Part shown: positions 6,117 through 12,389 of the stretch, piece by piece | Numbering within the stretch: position 1 is the stretch's first letter | How the letters are laid out: each line of letters opens with the position of its first letter | Source of the DNA: JACRDV01 sp024860865 [NCBI: Methanobacteriota archaeon] | GTDB taxonomy: Archaea > JACRDV01 | Length of the DNA stretch: 12,389 bases | Reading direction: 5' to 3' | NCBI GenBank assembly: GCA_024860865.1 | Contig: JACRDV010000120.1 | Coordinates: 1 to 12,389 of the forward strand | Position numbers and translations under genes: made by a program | Notes under the pieces: generated by a model | The model's input: only the letters and a program-made list of their open reading frames with translations | Told to the model about the DNA's origin: nothing | The model's database searches: none

Positions 6117-6662
6117 ATGGAAATTGATGACTCAACTATTGCAAGAGTGTTCTCTTTTGATGAGCACCTCAAAGGAAGCGAAAAAACTAGATTTTACCGC
6201 AAGCTCTACGGTTATCGAAGTGTTATAAAGGGCAAGCTTTACCATTATTCTGGATTAGCTGATGAAATAGTGTGTTTCTACTTAGGAAAAAGTATAATTG
6301 CAACGCCAAATTATTTCACAGAAAAGCTCAGAAAATTCTTCAGGGATTGGTCGAAGGTTTCAGTGATTGAATTCGACGCCATTCTACCGAACCAAGAGCG
6401 CTGGAATGCTATTGACAAGCATGTGCTTGGCCTTAAAATCGAGTTTTTAAGTGGGACATCAATTTTAATAAATGAGATCGAAAACCTCCTAGAATTGCTA
6501 AGCTCTGGAAGAGAAAATTTAGGGCCATCTGAAGAAGAGAAAGCAGTTATCGTTGTGAAAGCAGTTAAAGAAATAGTGCAATACGATTGGACGGATGGAA
6601 AAGAGTACAGCAAGAAAATTTTAGAGAGAATCCAACCCATCACAAGTTTGATATCTAAATAA
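6117..6662 (+). CDS. Conserved-looking archaeal protein of unknown function
   Basis: I do not firmly recognise this 181-aa protein. It has no membrane segment, signal peptide or cysteine motif. The first 100 residues contain FYRKLYGYRS, a KGKLYHYSGLADEI stretch and a beta-rich segment YLGKSIIATPNYFTEKLRKFF. From memory this layout resembles a family of uncharacterised archaeal proteins, but I cannot confirm it. The second half is helical and acidic (LINEIENLLELL, SSGRENLGPSEEEKAVIVV). I prefer ATG 6117 because a TATA box lies about 26 bp upstream and no ribosome site is visible; a TTG at 6111 would add two residues. It lies between the tbp unit and mcm, where some archaea have a GINS gene, but I see no GINS motif. 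Base composition is like its neighbours, and it is very likely a real gene. Confidence 0.75.
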   Translation: MEIDDSTIARVFSFDEHLKGSEKTRFYRKLYGYRSVIKGKLYHYSGLADEIVCFYLGKSIIATPNYFTEKLRKFFRDWSKVSVIEFDAILPNQERWNAIDKHVLGLKIEFLSGTSILINEIENLLELLSSGRENLGPSEEEKAVIVVKAVKEIVQYDWTDGKEYSKKILERIQPITSLISK

Positions 6663-6711
6663 CAACTTTGAATTAGAATTTTAAGCCCATTTATAAAAAT
6701 TTATTTCAGTT

Positions 6712-6755
6712 TCAAACTTAGTTTGAGCATTTATTTGATTTCTTTCCTTCTTTTG
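6712..6755 (+). terminator. Dyad plus pyrimidine tract, possible terminator
   Basis: The perfect 15-bp dyad TCAAACTTAGTTTGA is followed by a tract rich in T and C with short T-runs. It is well placed, 50 nt after the 181-aa gene, for termination. The dyad's one-base centre makes a hairpin strained, so it might instead bind a dimeric regulator. Confidence 0.35.
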
Positions 6756-6796
6756 ATGAATACTTTCGATTACCTCCCCCTCTCTCTTAAAAAAGC

Positions 6797-6825
6797 TTAA
6801 ATAGAGCTCCGTATGCTTAATAAAG
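6797..6825 (+). promoter_or_regulatory. mcm promoter candidates
   Basis: TTAAATAG (6797-6804) and CTTAATAAAG (6816-6825) are both TATA-like. They would start transcription near 6827 and 6846 respectively, leaving a leader that contains the GAGGT ribosome site. The second start would overlap the origin-recognition-box-like dyad. Confidence 0.35.
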
Positions 6826-6842
6826 CCGGAAGAATGGAGCTT

Positions 6843-6867
6843 AACCCCTTTACTTCCACTGGAAAGG
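6843..6867 (-). promoter_or_regulatory. Origin-recognition-box (ORB)-like site upstream of mcm
   Basis: Read on the minus strand, the site runs TTTCCAGTGGAAGTAAAGGGG. Its TTCCA-N-TGGAA dyad (6854-6864) with an AAA stretch and a G-run downstream is the layout of archaeal Orc1/Cdc6 recognition boxes (dyad, then AAA, then G-string). Only one copy is visible in the window. It lies 44-68 bp before the mcm start, so it could be an Orc1/Cdc6-controlled operator or a part of an origin. Confidence 0.5.
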
Positions 6868-6911
6868 TTGTACACTAAAGATAAGCCAGGTAAATCCTCT
6901 GAGGTAGTAAT

Positions 6912-9900
6912 TTGGATATAACTACAGATATACCACAACGGCTAGGATTTGAGACTAAAGTTTCAAAGTTTGAGGAATTTCTTCAAAGGTATTGCAATGA
7001 AAATGTTCTAAATCTAGGTCTTTATCCGGAGAAAAAATCTCTAATTATAAATTTCGCAGATTTAGATAAGTTTGACAGTGCGTTAGCAGATGAACTGATT
7101 AAGTATCCAGATCAAACAATTCAGGCTGCTGAGGCTGCACTTAAGCAAATTATCTCACGCCATTGTGAATTGTCGAATGAAGTTAATTTTCATGTCAGGT
7201 TTAAGAATTTATTTGAAAAAACTCCAGTTAGAGAAATCAGAAGCGAACATATTGGAAAATTGATTGAAGTTGAAGGAGTTGTTAGAAAATCAACTGATGT
7301 TAGACCAAAGGTTGTAAAAGCAATATTCCGCTGCAAGCGCTGCGGGGAAGAAATAAGTATTTTACAATTTGAAAAATTCAGAACTCCTTTTGAGTGCACA
7401 AATTGCCAACGTACAGGACAATTCGATTTTTTAATTGAGAAGTCAAATTTTATCGATGCTCAAAAAATTAGAATTCAAGAGCCCCTTGAAGGTTTGCGAG
7501 GCGGAGAGCAACCTAAACAAATCGATATCTATCTTGAAGAAGATTTAACTGGAAAAGTAACTCCTGGCGATCCTGTTGAAATTGTTGGAATTTTAAAATC
7601 TCAGAGAAAGTTTGGAGATAATAGCACAGTTTTTGAGATTTTTTTAGATTGCAATTATGTTGAAACACTTGAAAAGGAGTTTGAAGAATTAGAGATTACT
7701 CCAGAGGATGAAAAGGCAATTAAAGCACTAGCGAATGATCCGGAAATTTACCGAAAAATCAGAGATTCAATTGCACCTCACATCTATGGTCATGATGAAA
7801 TAAAGGAAGCCATAATGTTGCAACTCTTTTCTTCTCCTGCAATTCACTTGCCCGACAAAGCACGAATTCGAGGAGATCCACATGTAATTCTCATCGGTGA
7901 ACCAGCGACAGGAAAATGCCTTACTAAAGATATGGAACTCATTCTGAGAGATGGTCAAGTAATTAAAATTGGAGAGTTTATTGAAAACGTCTTTAAATCA
8001 AACAAGTCAAAAATTTTCGAAACATCTGATGGGAGACAATATATTAAAATAAACAATTTGATTTCAGCTCTTTCATTATATCCAGATTTAAAAATAAAGC
8101 AAAGCAATATTTCTATTGTTTGGAGACGAAAATATTCAGGAAAAATACTCAATATTTTCACTAGATCGGGAAGGCAAATAAAAGTTACTCCTGAGCATCC
8201 GCTTTTTACTATCCAAGAAGGCAAAGTTGTAACGGTTCCAACTAGGGCTTTTGAAGTAGGGGATTATCTAGCGACCCCTAGAAGGATATCCATTGTTGGT
8301 AAATCTCAGGAATTAAACATCAAAATTCGAAGGGGTAAAACAAATGCCTTTCATATTTCTATACCTAACCAAACAACTCCTGGACTAATGCGATTTCTAG
8401 GATATTTAATTGGGGAAGGATCTAGCCTTGAGAGAGTAGCAAGATTTTCAAATTCAGATCCAATCTTAATAAATGATTTTATAAAGATATCTAAGAAATT
8501 GTTCGGGATAGTTCCACACCATTATATTTACTCTAGATCTAGAAGAGAAGTTCAAATAACATCTATAGAAGTAAAAGAATTTATTAAAAAATTAGGAAGA
8601 GAAATTCTAGAAAATTCCAATAAGAAAGCCCTGCCATGTTTTGTATTTAAATGTAGTGACGAGGAAATAGGAAATCTAGTAAAAGCAATTTTTGATGGAG
8701 AAGCAACAGTTTCTAAAACTGGCAAACAAATAGAAATTACATTAGGAAGTCGCTCATTAATAAAACAATTACAAATTCTTTTACTCAGGATGGGAATCAT
8801 TTCTTATTTTAGACCAACCTTTAAATATGCAACCAATTCAAAAAATAAAATCAAAAGAAAATATTTTAGGCTATGGATAACTGGCCGCGATAATTTAATT
8901 GCTTTTTACAAAAATGTTGGATTTCAGAGTCAAGAAAAAAGGAAGCGATTACAGAGGGCAATTAGCAAACTAGATTTAAAAATAATCCCTCAAACAAATG
9001 TGGATGTAATCCCGAAGATTGGAAAATTATTACGAAACTTACGTAAAGCAAGCAAACTAACAAAACATGATTTGGGCCTTTCTAACGTTGCACAATTTAG
9101 AGCCTACGAACTAGGAAAGAAAAACCCCTCCAGACAAAAATTGCTTAATATAGTTTTTGATCTATCTCGGAGTCAACAATTATCAAATGGAGGTTCATTA
9201 AACAAAGGAATTCAAAATCTAAAAAAATTGGCTGAATCAGACATTTACTGGGATAAGATAATAAAAATCAAAGAAACTCTCACTGATGAATACGTTTATG
9301 ATCTAACTATTGAGGGTACGCCTAATTTTATTGCAAATGGAATAATAGTTCATAACAGTGAGATCTTGCAATTTGTTGCAAATAACTTAGCTCCTCGCGG
9401 AATTTATACCAGCGGTAAGGGAAGCACGAAAGCAGGACTTACAGCGGCAGCTGTGCGCGATGAATTTGCTGAGGGTAGTTGGTCACTTGAAGCTGGAGCA
9501 CTTGTACTTGCTGATCGAGGATCTTGTGCAATTGATGAATTTGAGAAGATGAGCGAAGATGACCGTTCTGCAATGCACCAGGCGATGGAACAACAATCTT
9601 ACCACCCTTCAGTAGAAATACTGTTTACAGGTGGCGAAAAAATCAAAATTGGAACTTTCGTTGAAGGATTGTTTGAAAAATATTCTAAAAGAAAGATAAT
9701 TGGGTATAATTGTGAAATTCTCCCAATTAAAGAACTTAATATTCAATTATGGAGTACAGATTTTAACAAGACCTTTCCGATTAATGTAAATAGAGTGAGC
9801 AGGCATAAAGCTCCTCCATATTTCATCAGACTTAGGTTCTCAAATGGAAGAGAGATTATTGTAACACCTTCACATCCAATTTATGTCTCCAGAAACAGTA

Positions 9901-11972
9901 AAATAATCGAAGTTTTTGCTGAAGAGGTTGAAATTGGAGAATATGTACCAGCACCGCGAAAACTTCCACTTACTAGAAGTAAATTCACTTTGGACACTGT
10001 TGATCCATGGCATTTTAATCTAAAAAGGATCAAAATTCCGAATAAATTGTCACCTTCATTTGGAAGATTATTAGGTTATCAAATTTCGGAGGGGCATGCT
10101 TATTTTAATGAAAGTAATCGATATGCTGAACTTGGTGTCACGAATTCTGATGGAAAAGTAATTAATGAAATGACTGCCCTATTTTTAGAGAAATTTTCGT
10201 TGAATCCTTATACCCAAGTAAAGAACAATTGGGGGACCAGCGTATCCGTTCTTAGGTATCCCTCAAGAATTCTATATGCGTTTTATCAGAAAAACTTCCC
10301 TGAAATATTGAAAGGCGCTACTGCTAAGCGAATCCCAAAAAATATCTTTGGCACTAATATAAGGTGCAAAATCGAGTTTCTTAAAGCAGCATTTATTGGA
10401 GATGGTTTTGTCGATAGCGAAAGATTTGGGTACAGAACAGCTTCCAGAAAACTCGCTGAAGACATGCAAGACGTTTTTTGGCAAATTGGAATTGACTCGT
10501 ACATATCAAGAGATGATAATTATTTCAAAGTAGTTATAACTGGTACGCAAAGTATGTTAAAATTCGCTAATAAAATTGTTGAAGATTGGGATTGGAGATA
10601 TAAAAGAATTCAAAGATTGATAGCAAGAAGCAAGAAAGTTAACCGCTCACATGATGTATCACCGCCAGATGTAGTTATTGTTTTAAAAGATATGCTTAAA
10701 AAAATGCACATGGATGATGGTTACTTAAATGAACATATTAAACAGAATTATGGAATAACCCTCCCAACACTGCAAAAATACATTAAAAGGTTAGAAAATT
10801 CAGCAACAAAAGCAAAGAAGAAAATATCGACCTTAAATAACGCCAGAGAAATCAGAAAGATTTCAAAAATATCGCTCCTTGAAGTTGCAAAAGCAATGCA
10901 ACTCTCGACGAGCATGATTACTTACATTGAGCGAAATAAAGCTTCCAGATATAGAGAACTGCTAATAAAAGTCAAAGAGCTTGCAACAGAAAAATTAAAA
11001 GAACTAGAAAAGTCGATTTCAAGAATAAAATATGTATTTCTGAACTCTGATTTGCGTTGGGGTAAAATTGTAAAGAAAGAAATTATTCCTAATGCTGGTA
11101 ACTATAAAAATAATTTTGTCTATGACGTCACGGTAGAGCCAACAAATACATTTGTGAGTGAGGGATTAGTTCTTCATAATTCTGTTTCTATTGCAAAAGC
11201 AGGTATTGTGGCTACATTAAACGCTCGCACAGCGATTCTTGCAGCTGCAAATCCAAAGTACGGAAGGTTTGACAAATACAAATCAATGGCGGAGCAAATT
11301 AATTTAAGCCCGACGCTGCTTTCTAGGTTCGATCTCATTTTCTTTGTTGAAGATGATCTCTCAACAACTAGAGAGATGGCAAAACATATTTTAAATTCAG
11401 TCGTTGAGCCGGAAAAAATCTTACCTCCTATTGAACCTGAATTTTTAAGAAAATACATCGCATACTCTAGACAGCACATTGTCCCTCAATTATCAAAAGA
11501 AGCTAGAGATAAGATCGAAACTTTCTTCACTGTTCTAAGAGAGCAAGTCGCTGGAGATAGAAGTTCTCCTGTTCCAATGACTGCACGCCAACTATGGGCG
11601 ATCATTAGGTTGTCCAGATCAAGCGCTAGAGTTAGATTAAGCAATGAGGTTACTCTTGAAGATGTTGGGCGAGCTATTAGATTAGTCAATTTATCGCTCA
11701 AGCAAGCAGGAATCGATTTTGAAACAGGGAAACTTGACATAGACAAAATTGAAATTGGAATCACAATGTCACAGCGCGATAAAATTGTTACAATTCTAGC
11801 AATTATTGAAGCAGTTGAGGATCTCCATGAAGGGTTGGCTCCACTTGAAGAAGTTTTAGCAGAGACTGAAAAGAGAGGGATTGAGCGGCGAGTAGCTGAA
11901 GAATTGATTGAGATGTTAAGGAAGCGGGGTGATCTGATTTCACCTCGCCATGGTATTATAAAAAAAGCATGA
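6912..11972 (+). CDS. mcm: MCM replicative DNA helicase precursor with two inteins
   Basis: MCM is the hexameric ATP-driven helicase that unwinds DNA at archaeal forks. The 1686-aa precursor contains 678 aa of MCM and two inteins of 480 and 528 aa. The N-terminal domain has a zinc site (Cys141, Cys144, Cys162, Cys165). Walker A GEPATGK (329-335) is separated from its Ser816 by intein 1. The central exon (816-895) carries Walker B with Asp875-Glu876 in CAIDEF. Intein 2 follows EQQ. The last exon (1424-1686) begins SVSIAKAG, with sensor 1 Asn1447 in AANPKYG, the arginine finger Arg1472 in LLSRFD and a C-terminal winged-helix region. The TTG start has GAGGT 6 nt upstream (6901-6905). All catalytic residues are intact once both inteins splice out. 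The gene appears to be transcribed alone. Confidence 0.97.
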   Translation: MDITTDIPQRLGFETKVSKFEEFLQRYCNENVLNLGLYPEKKSLIINFADLDKFDSALADELIKYPDQTIQAAEAALKQIISRHCELSNEVNFHVRFKNLFEKTPVREIRSEHIGKLIEVEGVVRKSTDVRPKVVKAIFRCKRCGEEISILQFEKFRTPFECTNCQRTGQFDFLIEKSNFIDAQKIRIQEPLEGLRGGEQPKQIDIYLEEDLTGKVTPGDPVEIVGILKSQRKFGDNSTVFEIFLDCNYVETLEKEFEELEITPEDEKAIKALANDPEIYRKIRDSIAPHIYGHDEIKEAIMLQLFSSPAIHLPDKARIRGDPHVILIGEPATGKCLTKDMELILRDGQVIKIGEFIENVFKSNKSKIFETSDGRQYIKINNLISALSLYPDLKIKQSNISIVWRRKYSGKILNIFTRSGRQIKVTPEHPLFTIQEGKVVTVPTRAFEVGDYLATPRRISIVGKSQELNIKIRRGKTNAFHISIPNQTTPGLMRFLGYLIGEGSSLERVARFSNSDPILINDFIKISKKLFGIVPHHYIYSRSRREVQITSIEVKEFIKKLGREILENSNKKALPCFVFKCSDEEIGNLVKAIFDGEATVSKTGKQIEITLGSRSLIKQLQILLLRMGIISYFRPTFKYATNSKNKIKRKYFRLWITGRDNLIAFYKNVGFQSQEKRKRLQRAISKLDLKIIPQTNVDVIPKIGKLLRNLRKASKLTKHDLGLSNVAQFRAYELGKKNPSRQKLLNIVFDLSRSQQLSNGGSLNKGIQNLKKLAESDIYWDKIIKIKETLTDEYVYDLTIEGTPNFIANGIIVHNSEILQFVANNLAPRGIYTSGKGSTKAGLTAAAVRDEFAEGSWSLEAGALVLADRGSCAIDEFEKMSEDDRSAMHQAMEQQSYHPSVEILFTGGEKIKIGTFVEGLFEKYSKRKIIGYNCEILPIKELNIQLWSTDFNKTFPINVNRVSRHKAPPYFIRLRFSNGREIIVTPSHPIYVSRNSKIIEVFAEEVEIGEYVPAPRKLPLTRSKFTLDTVDPWHFNLKRIKIPNKLSPSFGRLLGYQISEGHAYFNESNRYAELGVTNSDGKVINEMTALFLEKFSLNPYTQVKNNWGTSVSVLRYPSRILYAFYQKNFPEILKGATAKRIPKNIFGTNIRCKIEFLKAAFIGDGFVDSERFGYRTASRKLAEDMQDVFWQIGIDSYISRDDNYFKVVITGTQSMLKFANKIVEDWDWRYKRIQRLIARSKKVNRSHDVSPPDVVIVLKDMLKKMHMDDGYLNEHIKQNYGITLPTLQKYIKRLENSATKAKKKISTLNNAREIRKISKISLLEVAKAMQLSTSMITYIERNKASRYRELLIKVKELATEKLKELEKSISRIKYVFLNSDLRWGKIVKKEIIPNAGNYKNNFVYDVTVEPTNTFVSEGLVLHNSVSIAKAGIVATLNARTAILAAANPKYGRFDKYKSMAEQINLSPTLLSRFDLIFFVEDDLSTTREMAKHILNSVVEPEKILPPIEPEFLRKYIAYSRQHIVPQLSKEARDKIETFFTVLREQVAGDRSSPVPMTARQLWAIIRLSRSSARVRLSNEVTLEDVGRAIRLVNLSLKQAGIDFETGKLDIDKIEIGITMSQRDKIVTILAIIEAVEDLHEGLAPLEEVLAETEKRGIERRVAEELIEMLRKRGDLISPRHGIIKKA
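7917..9356 (+). mobile_element. Intein 1 of MCM, in Walker A, with LAGLIDADG endonuclease and HTH
   Basis: This 480-aa in-frame intein begins with Cys1 (CLTKDMEL) right after Walker A GK and ends with His479-Asn480 before the extein Ser. Splicing blocks are clear: block A at the start, block B TPEHPLF (Thr91, His94), block F YVYDLTIEG (459-467) and block G GIIVHN (475-480). The endonuclease part has two LAGLIDADG-type helices, FLGYLIGEGS (acid Glu167) and LVKAIFDGEATV (acid Glu262), so homing could still work. At about residues 366-411 (9021-9149) there is an XRE-like helix-turn-helix, from LLRNLRKASKLT to YELGKKNPSRQKLL, probably aiding target binding. All residues needed for class 1 splicing are present. 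Confidence 0.95.
9597..11180 (+). mobile_element. Intein 2 of MCM, Ser1 type, with LAGLIDADG endonuclease and HTH
   Basis: This 528-aa in-frame intein follows the conserved MEQQ and ends in LVLHN before extein Ser1424; joining restores MEQQSVSIAKAG. Its first residue is Ser (SYHPSVEILF), not Cys, a less common but workable nucleophile. Block B is TPSHPIY (Thr90, His93), block F FVYDVTVEP (507-515) and the end is His527-Asn528. The LAGLIDADG helices are LLGYQISEGH (Glu165) and FLKAAFIGDGFV (Asp269). A helical insert (about 355-400) may be another DNA-binding unit, and residues about 415-455 (10839-10961) form an XRE-like helix-turn-helix: EIRKISKISLLEVAKAM then STSMITYIERNK. Little sequence similarity to intein 1 is visible, so the two probably entered separately. 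Confidence 0.95.
11958..11967 (-). terminator. Possible terminator of the Lrp gene
   Basis: On the minus strand a CTTTTTTTAT tract lies just past the end of the extended Lrp reading frame and inside the 3' end of mcm. T-runs like this end transcription in archaea. Assigned by position only. Confidence 0.3.
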
Positions 11973-11982
11973 AATAAAACTT

Positions 11983-12112
11983 TTATAACGACTTGAGGAT
12001 GCTCCTTGAATTGAAAGCGATTACTCCTTGCACTCTCTATATTTTTTTCTGGATGAAATCGCTGAGTTCGTCCAAATCTTCAAAAAACGCTCTAAATTCG
12101 ATGTTGTACTCC
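11983..12112 (-). pseudogene. Displaced C-terminal half of the Lrp regulator
   Basis: Shifting frame at the GGG run (plus-strand CCC at 12111-12113) gives EYNIEFRAFFEDLDELSDF, then IQKKI, a TAG stop (12037-12039) and RVQGVIAFNSRSILKSL before a TAA at 11983-11985. This matches the expected GEYD-like strand, helix and closing strand of the Lrp/AsnC effector domain far better than the in-frame tail. One missing G and one stop therefore separate it from the N-terminal part. Confidence 0.65.
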
Positions 12113-12389
12113 CGTCAACTAGGCTCACATCTTCAACTCCCTCAAGCTTTTTTAAGGAACCGACCACGCTGTCAAGCTTAGATGCTTCAATCCTCAGCGA
12201 AACTATTGTTGGTATGCTTTTCCCGAGCTTTTTGTAGTCTATGACTGGAACTACCTTTTTGATAATTCCAGCTCTTTCCATCTTCGAGAAGCGCAAGGAT
12301 ACAGTAGCAGTCGATAACCCCAACTTCTTTGCTATCCGTCTGAAAGACTGCCTGCCGTCCAACTTTAACTGCTCTATTATCTCTAAGTC
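12021..12389 (-). CDS. Lrp/AsnC family transcription regulator, 5' partial, apparently frameshifted
   Basis: This is a DNA-binding regulator of the Lrp/AsnC (feast/famine) family, cut at its N-terminus by the window edge. The frame is open to base 12389, beginning DLEIIEQLKLDGRQSF, the usual start of the winged helix-turn-helix, so the TTG at 12362 is internal. RRIAKKLGLSTATVSLRFSKM is the helix-turn-helix, IKKVVPVIDYKKLGK the wing and linker, and TIVSLRIEASKLDSVVGSLKKLEGVEDVSLVDG the first half of the effector domain. After LVDG the frame turns into an unrelated Ser/Thr/Lys-rich tail ending RECKE, while the correct continuation is in another frame. As it stands the protein would lack half its effector/dimer domain. 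It is convergent with mcm. Confidence 0.8.
   Translation of the reverse strand, partial: DLEIIEQLKLDGRQSFRRIAKKLGLSTATVSLRFSKMERAGIIKKVVPVIDYKKLGKSIPTIVSLRIEASKLDSVVGSLKKLEGVEDVSLVDGSTTSNLERFLKIWTNSAISSRKKYRECKE

Larger units (their letters stand above)
6663..6911. other. Intergenic region before mcm
   Basis: No plausible gene lies here. From left to right it holds a 15-bp perfect dyad TCAAACTTAGTTTGA (6712-6726), a pyrimidine-rich tract (about 6728-6755) that could end transcription of the upstream gene, TATA-like boxes at 6797-6804 and 6816-6825, an interrupted AGCTCC/GGAGCT inverted repeat (6805-6841), the origin-recognition-box-like site at 6843-6867 and the mcm ribosome site at 6901-6905. 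A minus-strand open frame across it has no ribosome site and no recognisable domain. Confidence 0.6.

Noticed and set aside
6752-6901. A box C/D guide RNA suggested by TGATGA near 6754 and CTGA near 6898
   Set aside because: The boxes are about 140 nt apart, no internal C'/D' pair is visible, and promoter and ORB-like signals lie between them.
6681-6938. An 85-aa minus-strand open frame upstream of and overlapping the mcm start
   Set aside because: It has no ribosome site or domain, is antisense to the mcm promoter and start, and its sequence is explained by the T/C-rich intergenic DNA.
12037-12039. Amber codon in the Lrp tail as a pyrrolysine site
   Set aside because: A frameshift is needed before the TAG can even be reached, no pyl genes are in the window, and a transcription regulator is not a known pyrrolysine protein. 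Decay or sequencing error is simpler.

Overview
This 12.4 kb window is archaeal chromosome. It holds a TATA-binding protein, an MCM replicative helicase, an archaeal S-adenosylhomocysteine hydrolase, a membrane-anchored Lon-like protease domain, DUF116 and DUF350 proteins and an Lrp/AsnC regulator. The DNA is AT-rich. Shine-Dalgarno motifs of the GAGGTG/GGTGA type are common, three genes (ahcY, tbp, mcm) appear to start with TTG, and several genes have TTTAAA/TATAAA boxes at archaeal spacing. A TACK-type, possibly Bathyarchaeia-like, archaeon is my guess; the sequence alone does not fix the lineage.

Layout. 1-619: 3' part of a zinc-type (MDR) dehydrogenase, convergent with and overlapping by 20 bp a minus-strand sugar-phosphate isomerase/epimerase-type TIM barrel (to 1370). 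1494-3314: a plus-strand pair, an APS-kinase-like P-loop kinase followed 18 nt later by S-adenosylhomocysteine hydrolase. 3356-4231 (minus): a membrane-anchored coiled-coil protein with a Ser/Lys Lon-type protease domain, divergent from a 61-aa DUF350-like membrane protein (4353-4538). 4788-6063: tbp overlapping a DUF116 protein. 6117-6662: a leaderless gene of unknown function. 6912-11972: mcm, interrupted by two full-length inteins. 11983-12389 (minus): an Lrp/AsnC regulator cut by the window edge and apparently broken by a frameshift plus an in-frame stop.

The genes fall into small functional sets: carbohydrate oxidoreduction/isomerisation at the left, methyl-cycle clean-up (SAH hydrolysis with a partner kinase), membrane proteostasis, and core transcription and replication (TBP, MCM). 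The mcm gene is the centrepiece. About 60% of its coding length is intein. One intein splits the Walker A motif between GK and S, and the other follows the conserved EQQ downstream of Walker B, so no active helicase can form without two splicing events. Both inteins keep splicing and LAGLIDADG endonuclease residues and both contain an XRE-like helix-turn-helix.

The most useful leads are: an origin-recognition-box-like dyad just upstream of mcm; two different inteins in the MCM ATPase core; a 56-bp almost identical repeat in the two halves of tbp that suggests intragenic gene conversion; the broken Lrp gene; a palindrome at the DUF350 promoter; and an APS-kinase-like protein with altered substrate motifs beside SAH hydrolase. 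I saw no tRNA, rRNA, CRISPR array or insertion sequence. I found no clear multi-gene novel system.
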